NCBI GenBank assembly: GCA_019114015.1
Contig: DXGG01000046.1
Coordinates: 1-7,880, forward strand
Origin: Candidatus Onthomorpha intestinigallinarum
Lineage (GTDB): Bacteria > Bacteroidota > Bacteroidia > Bacteroidales > P3
Direction: 5' to 3'
Length of the DNA stretch: 7,880 bases
Shown here: positions 1 to 5,309 of the stretch, one piece after another
How positions within the stretch are numbered: position 1 is the first letter of the stretch
How the letters are laid out: every line of letters starts with the position of its first letter
The notes under the pieces: model-generated
The model's input: the letters and a program-made list of their open reading frames with translations, nothing else
Database searches by the model: none
What the model was told of the DNA's origin: nothing
Made by a program: the position numbers and the translations under genes

Positions 1-1
1 G

Positions 2-226
2 GTTTTGGGTATGTTGGACAAGAATGCGGAATACTATTTGTCCAAAGCGGATATTCCGAGAGGGCTGGATGTTTCGGTGTTAGCCGAAAAGGCTGGAAAT
101 GCCGGATTGTCGTTTAGAACATTTGCTACTGTAAGGCAGGCTCTCGTACAGGCGCAAAAGGATGCGGATGAGGGTGATTTGGTTTTTGTCGGAGGCTCGA
201 CATATACAGTGGCCGAGGTTATCTGA
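2..226 (+). CDS. folC: FolC, bifunctional dihydrofolate/folylpolyglutamate synthase, C-terminal fragment
   Basis: This is the last 74 codons of a gene that begins before the window and ends at TGA 224-226. The family ligates glutamate to dihydropteroate or folate with ATP in the cytoplasm, completing and retaining cellular folates. The visible part is the end of the C-terminal domain. It holds a YYLSKADIPRG stretch, then a TVRQAL segment, and closes with the typical LVFVGGSTYTVAEV ending, in which a Rossmann-like strand is followed by a GGS/T turn. That pattern matches the C-terminus of Bacteroidota FolC; Mur ligase C-termini look similar but usually lack the GGSTYTVAEV form. No catalytic residues of the N-terminal ATPase domain are in view, so activity cannot be judged. 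Its stop codon directly abuts the stop codon of the opposing ftsB-like gene. Confidence 0.85.
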   Translation, partial: VLGMLDKNAEYYLSKADIPRGLDVSVLAEKAGNAGLSFRTFATVRQALVQAQKDADEGDLVFVGGSTYTVAEVI

Positions 227-559
227 TTACTTATCTTCCGATTCCGAGTGTTCCTGCTCCTTTATTATGAAGATGTCTTCATCCTCGGCTTTCATTATGT
301 ATTTTTCCCTTCCGAATTTTTCAGCAGTTTCGAGAGATTTTTCCAATTCAAGGAAATGCAGACTGTCCGATTCTATTTCCTTTTTCAGAAATTCTTTCTG
401 ATTTTCCAATTCTTTCAGTTGTTTCTTTATTTTGAAATTGTACACTATGTTGTTATTAGGCGAAAATATCATAAGCCCTATGAATATCACAATGGTTATG
501 AAATATTTGTTGCTGATTACTTTAAAAAATCTGCTTTGCCTGAAAGAAGAAATATCCAT
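227..559 (-). CDS. FtsB/DivIC-family septum formation initiator protein
   Basis: A 110-residue, single-pass inner-membrane protein of the FtsB/DivIC family. In the divisome these proteins pair with FtsL through a coiled coil and help activate septal peptidoglycan synthesis. It has a short basic cytoplasmic N-terminus, a hydrophobic segment at about residues 19-33 (YFITIVIFIGLMIF), and a Lys/Glu-rich coiled coil at about 42-82. The family signature EKFGREKYIMKAEDEDIFII lies at about 80-99. The acidic tail is typical. It is the last gene of the leftward thiL unit: its ATG (557-559) lies two bases after the HAD phosphatase stop, so the two are almost certainly co-transcribed and probably translationally coupled. 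No Shine-Dalgarno sequence is visible. FtsB and DivIC cannot be told apart from sequence alone, so no symbol is assigned. Confidence 0.85.
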   Translation of the reverse strand: MDISSFRQSRFFKVISNKYFITIVIFIGLMIFSPNNNIVYNFKIKKQLKELENQKEFLKKEIESDSLHFLELEKSLETAEKFGREKYIMKAEDEDIFIIKEQEHSESEDK

Positions 560-561
560 TG

Positions 562-1182
562 CTATATTATCTTTTTATCGTATAAATCAATCAGCGTTTC
601 TCCGTTTGTCAACCAGTATGTGTTCAGACCTACTTTTTTTGCACCTTCCAGATGCTGCGGACTGTCGTCGATGAAAAGAGTTTCTTCGGCCGATATGCCG
701 GCATCATGCAATATATACTCAAACGCTTCTTTGTTAGGCTTGCGCAGATGTATCTCGTTTGAAAAATAAGCCTTGTTGAATACGCAATTGAAAAGGTCGA
801 AGCCCAACTGGCGTTCAAAATCCTTTTTCAAAAATTCTATGTGCAGTTCATTCGTGTTTGAGAACAAAAACAGTTTGTACTTTAACTTCAATACGCCAAG
901 CAACTGTATCACATCTTTTGGAAGATCCAATATCATGGAAAACCATGCCTTGTCTATCTGTTCGTCGCTTAAAGGCAATCCGGTCAAATCCCGCACTCCT
1001 TTGCGGAAGTCTTCGCAACTGCATTTGCCCTCTTCAAACCTGTCGATTATCTCCACCTGGGCCGCCTGCGTATATACCTTGTCGAAATCCTTTACTCCGT
1101 ATGATTTGAATGTGTCTATGACTTTGTTGTAGTCCACATTCAATATCACACCTCCCATGTCCAATAACAAATTCTTTATCAT
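562..1182 (-). CDS. HAD-superfamily (subclass IA) hydrolase, YihX-like phosphatase
   Basis: A 206-residue cytoplasmic haloacid-dehalogenase-fold protein, probably a small-molecule or sugar-phosphate phosphatase. All four motifs are visible. Motif I is LLLDMGGVIL with nucleophile D8, motif II is FSNTN with S108, motif III is the lysine of LRKP (K148), and motif IV is FIDDS (D172/D173). An alpha-helical cap lies at about residues 15-90, as in subclass IA. Motif I reads D-x-G rather than the usual D-x-D, so the second aspartate, normally the general acid/base, is replaced by Gly10. This variant is known in YihX-like members such as E. coli YihX. It sits 11 bases after thiL and 2 bases before the ftsB-like gene in one leftward unit. 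Substrate is not deducible; a role in thiamine phosphate turnover would be a guess from position only. Confidence 0.88.
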   Translation of the reverse strand: MIKNLLLDMGGVILNVDYNKVIDTFKSYGVKDFDKVYTQAAQVEIIDRFEEGKCSCEDFRKGVRDLTGLPLSDEQIDKAWFSMILDLPKDVIQLLGVLKLKYKLFLFSNTNELHIEFLKKDFERQLGFDLFNCVFNKAYFSNEIHLRKPNKEAFEYILHDAGISAEETLFIDDSPQHLEGAKKVGLNTYWLTNGETLIDLYDKKII

Positions 1183-1193
1183 CTTTCCGCCGT

Positions 1194-2243
1194 TTAATTA
1201 TCCGTTTGCTTGCGATAATGGTTCCATCCCTGAGCCTTCAGTTCTATTGTCGTGTTTTGAGGCGTCACCAGCTGACATCCCGATGATGCATCCGTTATAT
1301 GACCGATTATGTGAATGTTCGCTTCATCCTTTATCTTGTCATAGTCTTTCTGGTCTATTGTAAACAGAAGTTCGTAATCCTCTCCTCCGTTCAACGCCCC
1401 CGTATCCGCAAGTATCTTGAATTCTTCAAACGTATTGGATGTCTTTATGTCTATAGGTATCCTGTCTATGTAGATTTCACAGCCCGTTTCGGAGTTCCTG
1501 CATATATGAAGGGCTTCGGAGGCAAGACCGTCCGAAATGTCTATCATCGAGGTGGGAATTATGTCTTTGCTTCTGAAAAACCGTATGATGTCCTTACGCG
1601 CTTCAGGTTTCAGTTGTCTCGATATTACATATTCATAGTCCGTCAGTTGAGGTTGGACTTTGGGATTGGCCATAAAGGCGGCCTTTTCCCTTTGCAGAAC
1701 CAGCAATCCGGCATAAGCCCCTCCGAGATCGCCGCTGAGGCAAATCAAGTCGTGCACCTTGGCTCCGTTTCTGTAAACCACCCTGTCCTTGTCCGCCTCT
1801 CCGATTACGGTTATGGATATGAACATCCCTCCGGCCGAACTGGTGGTGTCCCCTCCCACAAGATCAACTCCGTATCTGTCGCAGGCAAGATAAATACCCG
1901 AATAAAGCTCTTCCAATGCCTCCACCGAATAACGGTTGCTTACCGAAAGGGATACGGTTATCTGCTTGGGCTCTCCGTTCATTGCATATATGTCCGAAAA
2001 GTTTGTCACGCAGGCTTTGTAACCGAGGTGTTTCAAGGGCGTGTAAACCATGTCGAAATGCACTCCTTCGGCAAGCGCGTCGGTGGAAACAAGGACAATC
2101 TTGTCCCTGTATTCCAGACATGCGGCATCATCGCCTATCGAAAAGAGCGTGCTGCTGTTTTTTGCCTTTCTGTATTCTTTGGGATTGAGTCTGTCTATCA
2201 ATCCGAATTCGCCTAAGCTTTCCAGTTCAGTTCTTTGACTCAT
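1194..2243 (-). CDS. thiL: Thiamine-monophosphate kinase
   Basis: ThiL phosphorylates thiamine monophosphate with ATP to give thiamine diphosphate, the last step of cofactor synthesis, in the cytoplasm. The 349-residue protein has the PurM-like ATP-grasping architecture. The metal/ATP motif SIGDDAA is at residues 36-41 and STDALAEGVHF at 53-63. The motif NFSDIYAMNGEP is at 81-92, the metal-binding VGGDTTSS at 129-136, SGDLGGAYAGL at 170-180, MIDISDGL at 233-240 and the late signature LNGGEDYELLFT at 284-295. The near-terminal GWNHY matches the family ending. It is about 20 residues longer than E. coli ThiL. The ATG at 2241-2243 is chosen because the conserved N-terminal GEFGLIDRL follows at once and a Bacteroidota -7 box lies 23 bases upstream. 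It is the first gene of the thiL-HAD-ftsB unit. No TPP riboswitch precedes it. Confidence 0.95.
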   Translation of the reverse strand: MSQRTELESLGEFGLIDRLNPKEYRKAKNSSTLFSIGDDAACLEYRDKIVLVSTDALAEGVHFDMVYTPLKHLGYKACVTNFSDIYAMNGEPKQITVSLSVSNRYSVEALEELYSGIYLACDRYGVDLVGGDTTSSAGGMFISITVIGEADKDRVVYRNGAKVHDLICLSGDLGGAYAGLLVLQREKAAFMANPKVQPQLTDYEYVISRQLKPEARKDIIRFFRSKDIIPTSMIDISDGLASEALHICRNSETGCEIYIDRIPIDIKTSNTFEEFKILADTGALNGGEDYELLFTIDQKDYDKIKDEANIHIIGHITDASSGCQLVTPQNTTIELKAQGWNHYRKQTDN

Positions 2244-2265
2244 GTTACGTGTGACTTATTCGGGG

Positions 2266-2273
2266 CAAAGATA
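2266..2273 (-). promoter_or_regulatory. Candidate thiL promoter, -7 box TATCTTTG
   Basis: Read leftward, the sequence TATCTTTGC lies at 2273-2265, about 22 bases before the thiL ATG. TATCTTTG is an exact match to the TAnnTTTG consensus of the Bacteroidota primary sigma factor. I see no good TTG/TTTG -33 element at a 19-21 base spacing, so the call rests on the -7 box and its position. Transcription would start near 2259-2261, giving a leader of under 20 bases. Confidence 0.5.
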
Positions 2274-2310
2274 CAAAATACGTCGTTATTTCAGGTAAAC
2301 GGCATGCAAT

Positions 2311-2348
2311 AAAAAGAAAGCGGGCAATTCGGTCGGAAAGGCCCGCTT
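2311..2348 (-). terminator. Leftward intrinsic terminator with no assigned gene
   Basis: An 8-bp perfect GC-rich stem, AAGCGGGC at 2318-2325 with GCCCGCTT at 2341-2348, encloses a 15-base loop. Read leftward, the stem is followed directly by TCTTTTT (2317-2311), the U-tract of a Rho-independent terminator. Read rightward, no T-tract follows, so it is directional. It lies upstream of the thiL promoter and there is no established leftward gene to its right, so its transcript is unexplained. It could end a small RNA, end a lost or very short gene, or act as a leader attenuator if thiL is also transcribed from further upstream. Confidence 0.65.
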
Positions 2349-2391
2349 CAAGAAGGAACAATCTTGTAATAAAAATGGCTTATAAATCTTC
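2311..2391 (-). ncRNA. Candidate small RNA of about 80 nt between thiL and the regulator gene
   Basis: The proposed transcript starts near 2391, just downstream of a promoter-like sequence (2397-2427), and ends at the intrinsic terminator (2311-2348). Besides the terminator hairpin, it could form a small upstream hairpin (CAAGA/TCTTG arms at 2362-2366 and 2349-2353 read leftward). The 5' part is A/U-rich and single-stranded-looking, and contains no ATG-started reading frame. This call is an inference from promoter plus terminator only. It resembles no RNA family I know, and conservation or expression has not been seen. The competing reading is that the terminator belongs to a protein-coding remnant ending at 2380. 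Confidence 0.3.
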
Positions 2392-2396
2392 GACTG

Positions 2397-2427
2397 CAAA
2401 AATATATCCGTTCAACGCTCCGTACAA
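2397..2427 (-). promoter_or_regulatory. Candidate leftward promoter, TTG-N20-TATTTTTG
   Basis: Read leftward, TTG at 2427-2425 is followed after exactly 20 bases by TATTTTTG at 2404-2397. Both the TAnnTTTG -7 box and the spacing to the -33 TTG fit the Bacteroidota primary promoter pattern. Transcription would begin near 2391, about 43 bases before the leftward terminator stem. The region is A/T-rich, so a chance match is possible. Confidence 0.4.
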
Positions 2428-2482
2428 TACCCAAAAGTGAGTATTTTTATTTCCGGATTCTTCAAAGAATACTGCGCATTGT

Positions 2483-2490
2483 TATCTTTG
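2483..2490 (+). promoter_or_regulatory. Candidate promoter of the hemerythrin-LuxR regulator, TATCTTTG
   Basis: TATCTTTGC at 2483-2491 is an exact TAnnTTTG -7 box, identical over 9 bases to the boxes ahead of thiL and dxs. It ends only 15 bases before the ATG at 2506, so the leader would be about 10 bases. This supports the 2506 start over the in-frame GTG at 2437, which lies upstream of the box. The -33 region near 2458-2463 reads TTCTTC and matches only weakly. Confidence 0.5.
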
Positions 2491-2505
2491 CAAAAAAAAT
2501 GCAGG

Positions 2506-3444
2506 ATGGATAAATGTACAAAGGACGACAGACTGTACGATGCTATATGTGACGACTACCGTTTGTTGAATGTGATTTCTCGTTTCGGGATGCACCTGGG
2601 TTTTGGCGAAAAGACAATAGAGGAGGTATGCTGTGACAGAGGCATAGATTGCGATACTTTTCTGGCCGTGGTCAATCTTACAAAGTCAGGGTCCGCTCCC
2701 CAATGGCAGCAACCAAGACTTTCCCTGAGGGCATTGGGAGATTATTTGCAGAGTTCCCATACTTATTTCTTGAATTTTCTTTTGCCTTCCATACGAAGAA
2801 AATTGGTTGAAGCCTTGGGAAGTCTGACCAATAACGATATGGCTTTCCTGATAATAAAATTCTATGATGAGTTCTGTCTTGAGGTGCGCACTCACATGGA
2901 AAGGGAAAACAAGGAGGTGTTCCCTTATGTCGATGCACTGATGCAGGGAAAGAAAATAAGGCCGGTGACGATAGAGATATCCCTTATGCACAGAAGTCCC
3001 ATTGAAAAAAAACTTTCGGAGTTGAAAAACATTATGATAAAATATTACGACGGCAATGCGAATGACAATCTGTTGAATTCCATACTGTACGATATTTTTT
3101 TGTTCGAGGAGGATCTTGTCTGCCATTGCATGGTTGAGACACAATTGTTTTTAGGTGAGATAAAACGACTGGAAAGAGAGCATAAGGACAATGATTTTGT
3201 AGAAGTGCGGAAAAAGGAAGAGAATACGGACTTGTTGAGCGAAAGAGAGAAGGATGTGATAAGGTGTGTGGTCAAGGGAATGACAAACAAGGAGGTTGCC
3301 GACAAGCTTTTCATTTCAATCAATACGGTTACCACTCACAGGAGAAACATAGCGAGAAAACTGGATATACATTCCACTTCCGCTTTGACGATATATGCCA
3401 TAGCCAACAAACTTCTGGACATGGAGGAAATAAAGGGGGAGTAG
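2506..3444 (+). CDS. One-component regulator: ScdA_N-like + RIC/hemerythrin di-iron domain + LuxR-type HTH
   Basis: A 312-residue cytoplasmic protein. Residues about 8-57 resemble the ScdA_N (DUF542) domain of iron-centre repair proteins such as YtfE/ScdA (VISRFGMHLGFGEKTIEEV). Residues about 70-225 form a hemerythrin-like four-helix domain with the full RIC ligand set: H85, H130-x3-E134 (HMERE), H162 (MHRSP) and H207-x3-E211 (HCMVE). E. coli YtfE has these at 84, 129/133, 160 and 204/208, almost the same numbering. Residues about 243-304 are a LuxR/GerE HTH (LLSEREKDVIRCVVKGMTNKEVADKLFISINTVTTH, then RRNIARKL). It is most simply read as a transcription factor whose di-iron site senses oxygen, nitric oxide or redox state; that sensing role is inferred. 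The ATG at 2506 is preferred because the promoter box lies just upstream. A 4-codon out-of-frame ATG frame (2499-2513) overlaps this start. The gene is divergent from thiL and stands alone. Confidence 0.85.
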   Translation: MDKCTKDDRLYDAICDDYRLLNVISRFGMHLGFGEKTIEEVCCDRGIDCDTFLAVVNLTKSGSAPQWQQPRLSLRALGDYLQSSHTYFLNFLLPSIRRKLVEALGSLTNNDMAFLIIKFYDEFCLEVRTHMERENKEVFPYVDALMQGKKIRPVTIEISLMHRSPIEKKLSELKNIMIKYYDGNANDNLLNSILYDIFLFEEDLVCHCMVETQLFLGEIKRLEREHKDNDFVEVRKKEENTDLLSEREKDVIRCVVKGMTNKEVADKLFISINTVTTHRRNIARKLDIHSTSALTIYAIANKLLDMEEIKGE

Positions 3445-3495
3445 AATATGTCTTGATTCGATTCGTGCGAGTCTGATTCCGTTTGTTAGGAATTT

Positions 3496-3534
3496 GATTC
3501 CAAGAAATTCTTTTCAGAATCCGTTTTTTTCTTT
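3496..3534 (+). terminator. Possible terminator of the regulator gene
   Basis: Arms GATTC (3496-3500) and GAATC (3517-3521) enclose an inner AAGA/TCTT pair (3502-3505 and 3509-3512). Two bases later comes a run of seven T, then C and four T (3524-3535). The layout fits a rightward intrinsic terminator about 50 bases after the regulator stop, but the stem is A/T-rich and interrupted, so it is probably weak. Confidence 0.35.
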
Positions 3535-3540
3535 TCAGAA
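3508..3540. repeat. 12-base direct repeat TTCTTTTCAGAA, 21-base period
   Basis: TTCTTTTCAGAA occurs exactly at 3508-3519 and again at 3529-3540. Each copy is itself an imperfect palindrome (TTCT-N4-AGAA), and their 21-base period is two helical turns. Further TTTTCA copies lie at 3545-3550 and, inverted, at 3558-3563. This could be a tandem protein-binding site or simply low-complexity T-rich terminator sequence. Confidence 0.6.
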
Positions 3541-3677
3541 AAGATTTTCACGGAATTTGAAAAGGAAATTATTCATTCGAAGAAGTATTCCGACGAGTTA
3601 ATCGTACGTCTGTATTTTCTCTTGTCAAAGTCCGTTTCGACCAAGAACCGTTTTGTCGGACGGGTTCACATAAGACA

Positions 3678-4595
3678 TTATCCGTTCGTATCGTTTAAAG
3701 AAGACAGGAAATCGAGTGTTTCAACAACAAATCTCTCACTGTCGCGAACCAATGGCGACTCTATGCCTCCATGTCCTGCACCTTCGAAAACGGATATTTT
3801 TCCGACGGTGCCCGCAGGCAGAGAATTGATTATTCGTTCGGACATCCACAACGGAGTTCTATTGTCTTCGGAACCGACTATCAAAAAGACAGGCTTTTTA
3901 AAATACGGTGCGATGCAAGCAGGCATCTGTTCACAAGGAAAATCGTCCGGCACCAACAGATTCTCCTTTTTCTTGCCAAGCACCTTCATCAGTTGAGGTA
4001 TTGCTTCTTCAAAACAGGAAGCCATTCCTATCGCAAATATTCCTGCAACGTATTCGCTCCTATGGGCCGTAATCATGCTCAAATACCCTCCGGTGGACCA
4101 TCCGAAAAGATAAATACGTTTTTTATCTACCTCACTTTGTTCCATGACAGTGTTTATTACGGCCTCATAGTCAGCCAACATCTCAGTATAGCACAAATAG
4201 TTTTCATTCATGGGAAAATCGCTGCTTTCTCCAAAACCTCTCCAGTCGAAAGTTACGACATTATAGCCGTTTGCCGTATAGATTTTGGCCAAAAATATTT
4301 GCTGATAGGACATATTGCCTGCGTCTCCATTGCAGATAACAATCGTTGGTCTGCTTTCCTCGGAGAGTGTTTTGTAAGGAAGCATCCTCTCCGACTTCGC
4401 TTTTTCATCCGGCATGTCTTGAGCAGGGAAAAACCACGTCTTTATCTTGTAGCCGTCCTCTGTAAGAACGGGCAGTTCCTTGTATATGAGGCCTTCGTTC
4501 TGTGGCAGTCTTATGTATTTTTTGTCGGGTTTGATTGCGAGGGACATTGTCGTTGCCGCAATCAGACCTGACAAAATAAGAAGTTTTCTCAACAT
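3678..4595 (-). CDS. Exported alpha/beta-hydrolase (S33/BEM46-like serine hydrolase)
   Basis: A 305-residue protein with an N-terminal signal peptide (MLRKLLILSGLIAATTMSLA, cleavage likely near residue 20), so it should act in the periplasm or beyond. The fold and triad are clear. There is a possible oxyanion loop CNGDAGNMS (88-96), and strand/loop FDWRGFGES (116-124). The nucleophile elbow GWSTGG has S167, the acid is probably D244 in VGSEDNRTP, and the base is H275 in GAGHGG. The lid region about 185-230 is helical with a Cys pair (C194, C221). It most resembles small esterase/peptidase-like hydrolases; the substrate is unknown. It starts 22 bases after the folE stop on the same strand with no promoter or terminator visible between, so it is probably co-transcribed with folE, although no metabolic link is evident. 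Confidence 0.82.
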   Translation of the reverse strand: MLRKLLILSGLIAATTMSLAIKPDKKYIRLPQNEGLIYKELPVLTEDGYKIKTWFFPAQDMPDEKAKSERMLPYKTLSEESRPTIVICNGDAGNMSYQQIFLAKIYTANGYNVVTFDWRGFGESSDFPMNENYLCYTEMLADYEAVINTVMEQSEVDKKRIYLFGWSTGGYLSMITAHRSEYVAGIFAIGMASCFEEAIPQLMKVLGKKKENLLVPDDFPCEQMPACIAPYFKKPVFLIVGSEDNRTPLWMSERIINSLPAGTVGKISVFEGAGHGGIESPLVRDSERFVVETLDFLSSLNDTNG

Positions 4596-4617
4596 GATAT
4601 ATCGGGATTAGCAATGT

Positions 4618-5256
4618 TCATGAAAGCTTTACGCCTATAAGATGCATGAATTCCTCTCTTGTTTCCTTGCTCTTTAGGAAAGCGCCCGTAAAATCGGATG
4701 TGGTTGTAAGTGAGTTCTGTTTTTGAACGCCTCTCATGCTCATACACAAATGTCTTGCCTCTATTACAACGGCCACGCCCAAAGGATTCAGGGTCTTGTG
4801 TATGCATTCCTTTATCTGTTGTGTCATTCTTTCCTGCACCTGCAGCCGTCTGGCAAAACAGTCCACAACTCTCGGTATCTTGCTCAATCCTACAATCTTG
4901 CCATTCGGTATATATGCCACATGAGCCTTGCCAACCATCGGCACCATGTGATGTTCACACAAAGAATATATCTCTATGTCTTTTACCAGAACCATCTGGC
5001 GGTAATCTTCCTTGAATACTGCCGAACGCAATATGGCCTCGGGGTCGGAATCGTAGCCTTGAGTAAAAAACTGCATGGCTTTGGCTACCCTGACAGGTGT
5101 GGCCAACAATCCTTCCCTTTCCGTATCTTCTCCTAATAATCTGATAATTTGTTTATAGTGATATGCCAATTGCTCCAATGTTTTTGGATTATATCTTTCG
5201 AGTTTTTCATATCCGCAACCGGCAGTATTGTTCTTATCATACATTGAATTCGACAT
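4618..5256 (-). CDS. folE: GTP cyclohydrolase I
   Basis: FolE converts GTP to 7,8-dihydroneopterin triphosphate and formate, the first step of folate (and other pterin) synthesis, as a cytoplasmic homodecamer. The 212-residue protein has the zinc-site motif SLCEHHMVPM at 98-107 (C100 and H103 ligands, H102 catalytic). The third ligand is C171 in EARHLCMSMRGVQ. Conserved segments GLLATPVRVAKAM (49-61), VGLSKIPRVVDCFARRLQVQERMT (122-145) and the late SDFTGAF (187-193) are present. Length is normal for the family. The ATG at 5254-5256 gives a divergent 25-residue N-terminal extension; an alternative in-frame ATG is at codon 5. A promoter-like sequence lies about 20 bases upstream, inside the terminator of the preceding leftward gene. 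The exported hydrolase follows after 22 bases. Confidence 0.96.
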   Translation of the reverse strand: MSNSMYDKNNTAGCGYEKLERYNPKTLEQLAYHYKQIIRLLGEDTEREGLLATPVRVAKAMQFFTQGYDSDPEAILRSAVFKEDYRQMVLVKDIEIYSLCEHHMVPMVGKAHVAYIPNGKIVGLSKIPRVVDCFARRLQVQERMTQQIKECIHKTLNPLGVAVVIEARHLCMSMRGVQKQNSLTTTSDFTGAFLKSKETREEFMHLIGVKLS

Positions 5257-5276
5257 CTTTCCGCAAAATTTTCCTG

Positions 5277-5309
5277 CAAAATTATAAAAAATAGAGATAC
5301 CTTCTTCAA
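5277..5309 (-). promoter_or_regulatory. Candidate folE promoter embedded in an upstream terminator
   Basis: Read leftward, TAATTTTG at 5284-5277 matches TAnnTTTG and lies 20 bases before the folE ATG. A TTG at 5309-5307 could serve as the -33 element, although the 22-base spacing is slightly long. The -33 falls in the loop of the terminator hairpin and the -7 in its U-tail, so the two signals share the same DNA. A second, imperfect copy (AAATTTTG) is at 5271-5264. Confidence 0.45.

Larger units (their letters stand above)
3445..3677. other. Convergent intergenic spacer with A/T-rich repeats and weak hairpins
   Basis: This 233-base spacer separates the convergent regulator and hydrolase genes. 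I see no credible gene in it. An open frame from 3490 continues antisense into the hydrolase gene but has no ATG and no protein I recognise. The spacer contains two copies of a 12-base direct repeat and a cluster of TTTTCA motifs (3511-3563), a weak hairpin GATTCG/CGAGTC just after the regulator stop (3455-3473), and GTCCG/CGGAC arms at about 3630 and 3656-3660. These are likely transcription-end structures for both genes, but none is a textbook terminator. Confidence 0.5.

Noticed and set aside
1299..2216. A 305-codon open frame on the plus strand.
   Set aside because: It lies entirely antisense to thiL, which has every family motif; its protein shows no recognisable domain and no upstream promoter.
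2244..2310. A possible TPP riboswitch ahead of thiL, suggested by ACCTGA followed by ATAA on the minus strand (2296-2291 onward).
   Set aside because: The other conserved element (CTGAGA) and the pairing stems are missing, and this segment lies around the thiL promoter rather than in a long leader.
2437..2505. An upstream GTG that would extend the regulator by 23 residues.
   Set aside because: The candidate promoter (2483-2490) lies inside this extension, the added residues match nothing in RIC N-termini, and with the ATG at 2506 the di-iron ligands fall at numbers almost equal to those of E. coli YtfE.
2499..2513. A 4-codon ATG reading frame overlapping the regulator start, as a possible regulatory upstream ORF.
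   Set aside because: It is too short and too near the inferred transcription start; nothing distinguishes it from chance.
3490..3996. A long open frame on the plus strand running through the convergent spacer.
   Set aside because: It has no ATG, and more than half is antisense to the hydrolase gene; the spacer part is low-complexity Phe/Glu/Lys sequence that follows from the T- and A-rich repeats.
3771..4571. A 266-codon open frame on the plus strand.
   Set aside because: It is a shadow of the alpha/beta-hydrolase gene, whose triad and signal peptide are clear on the other strand.
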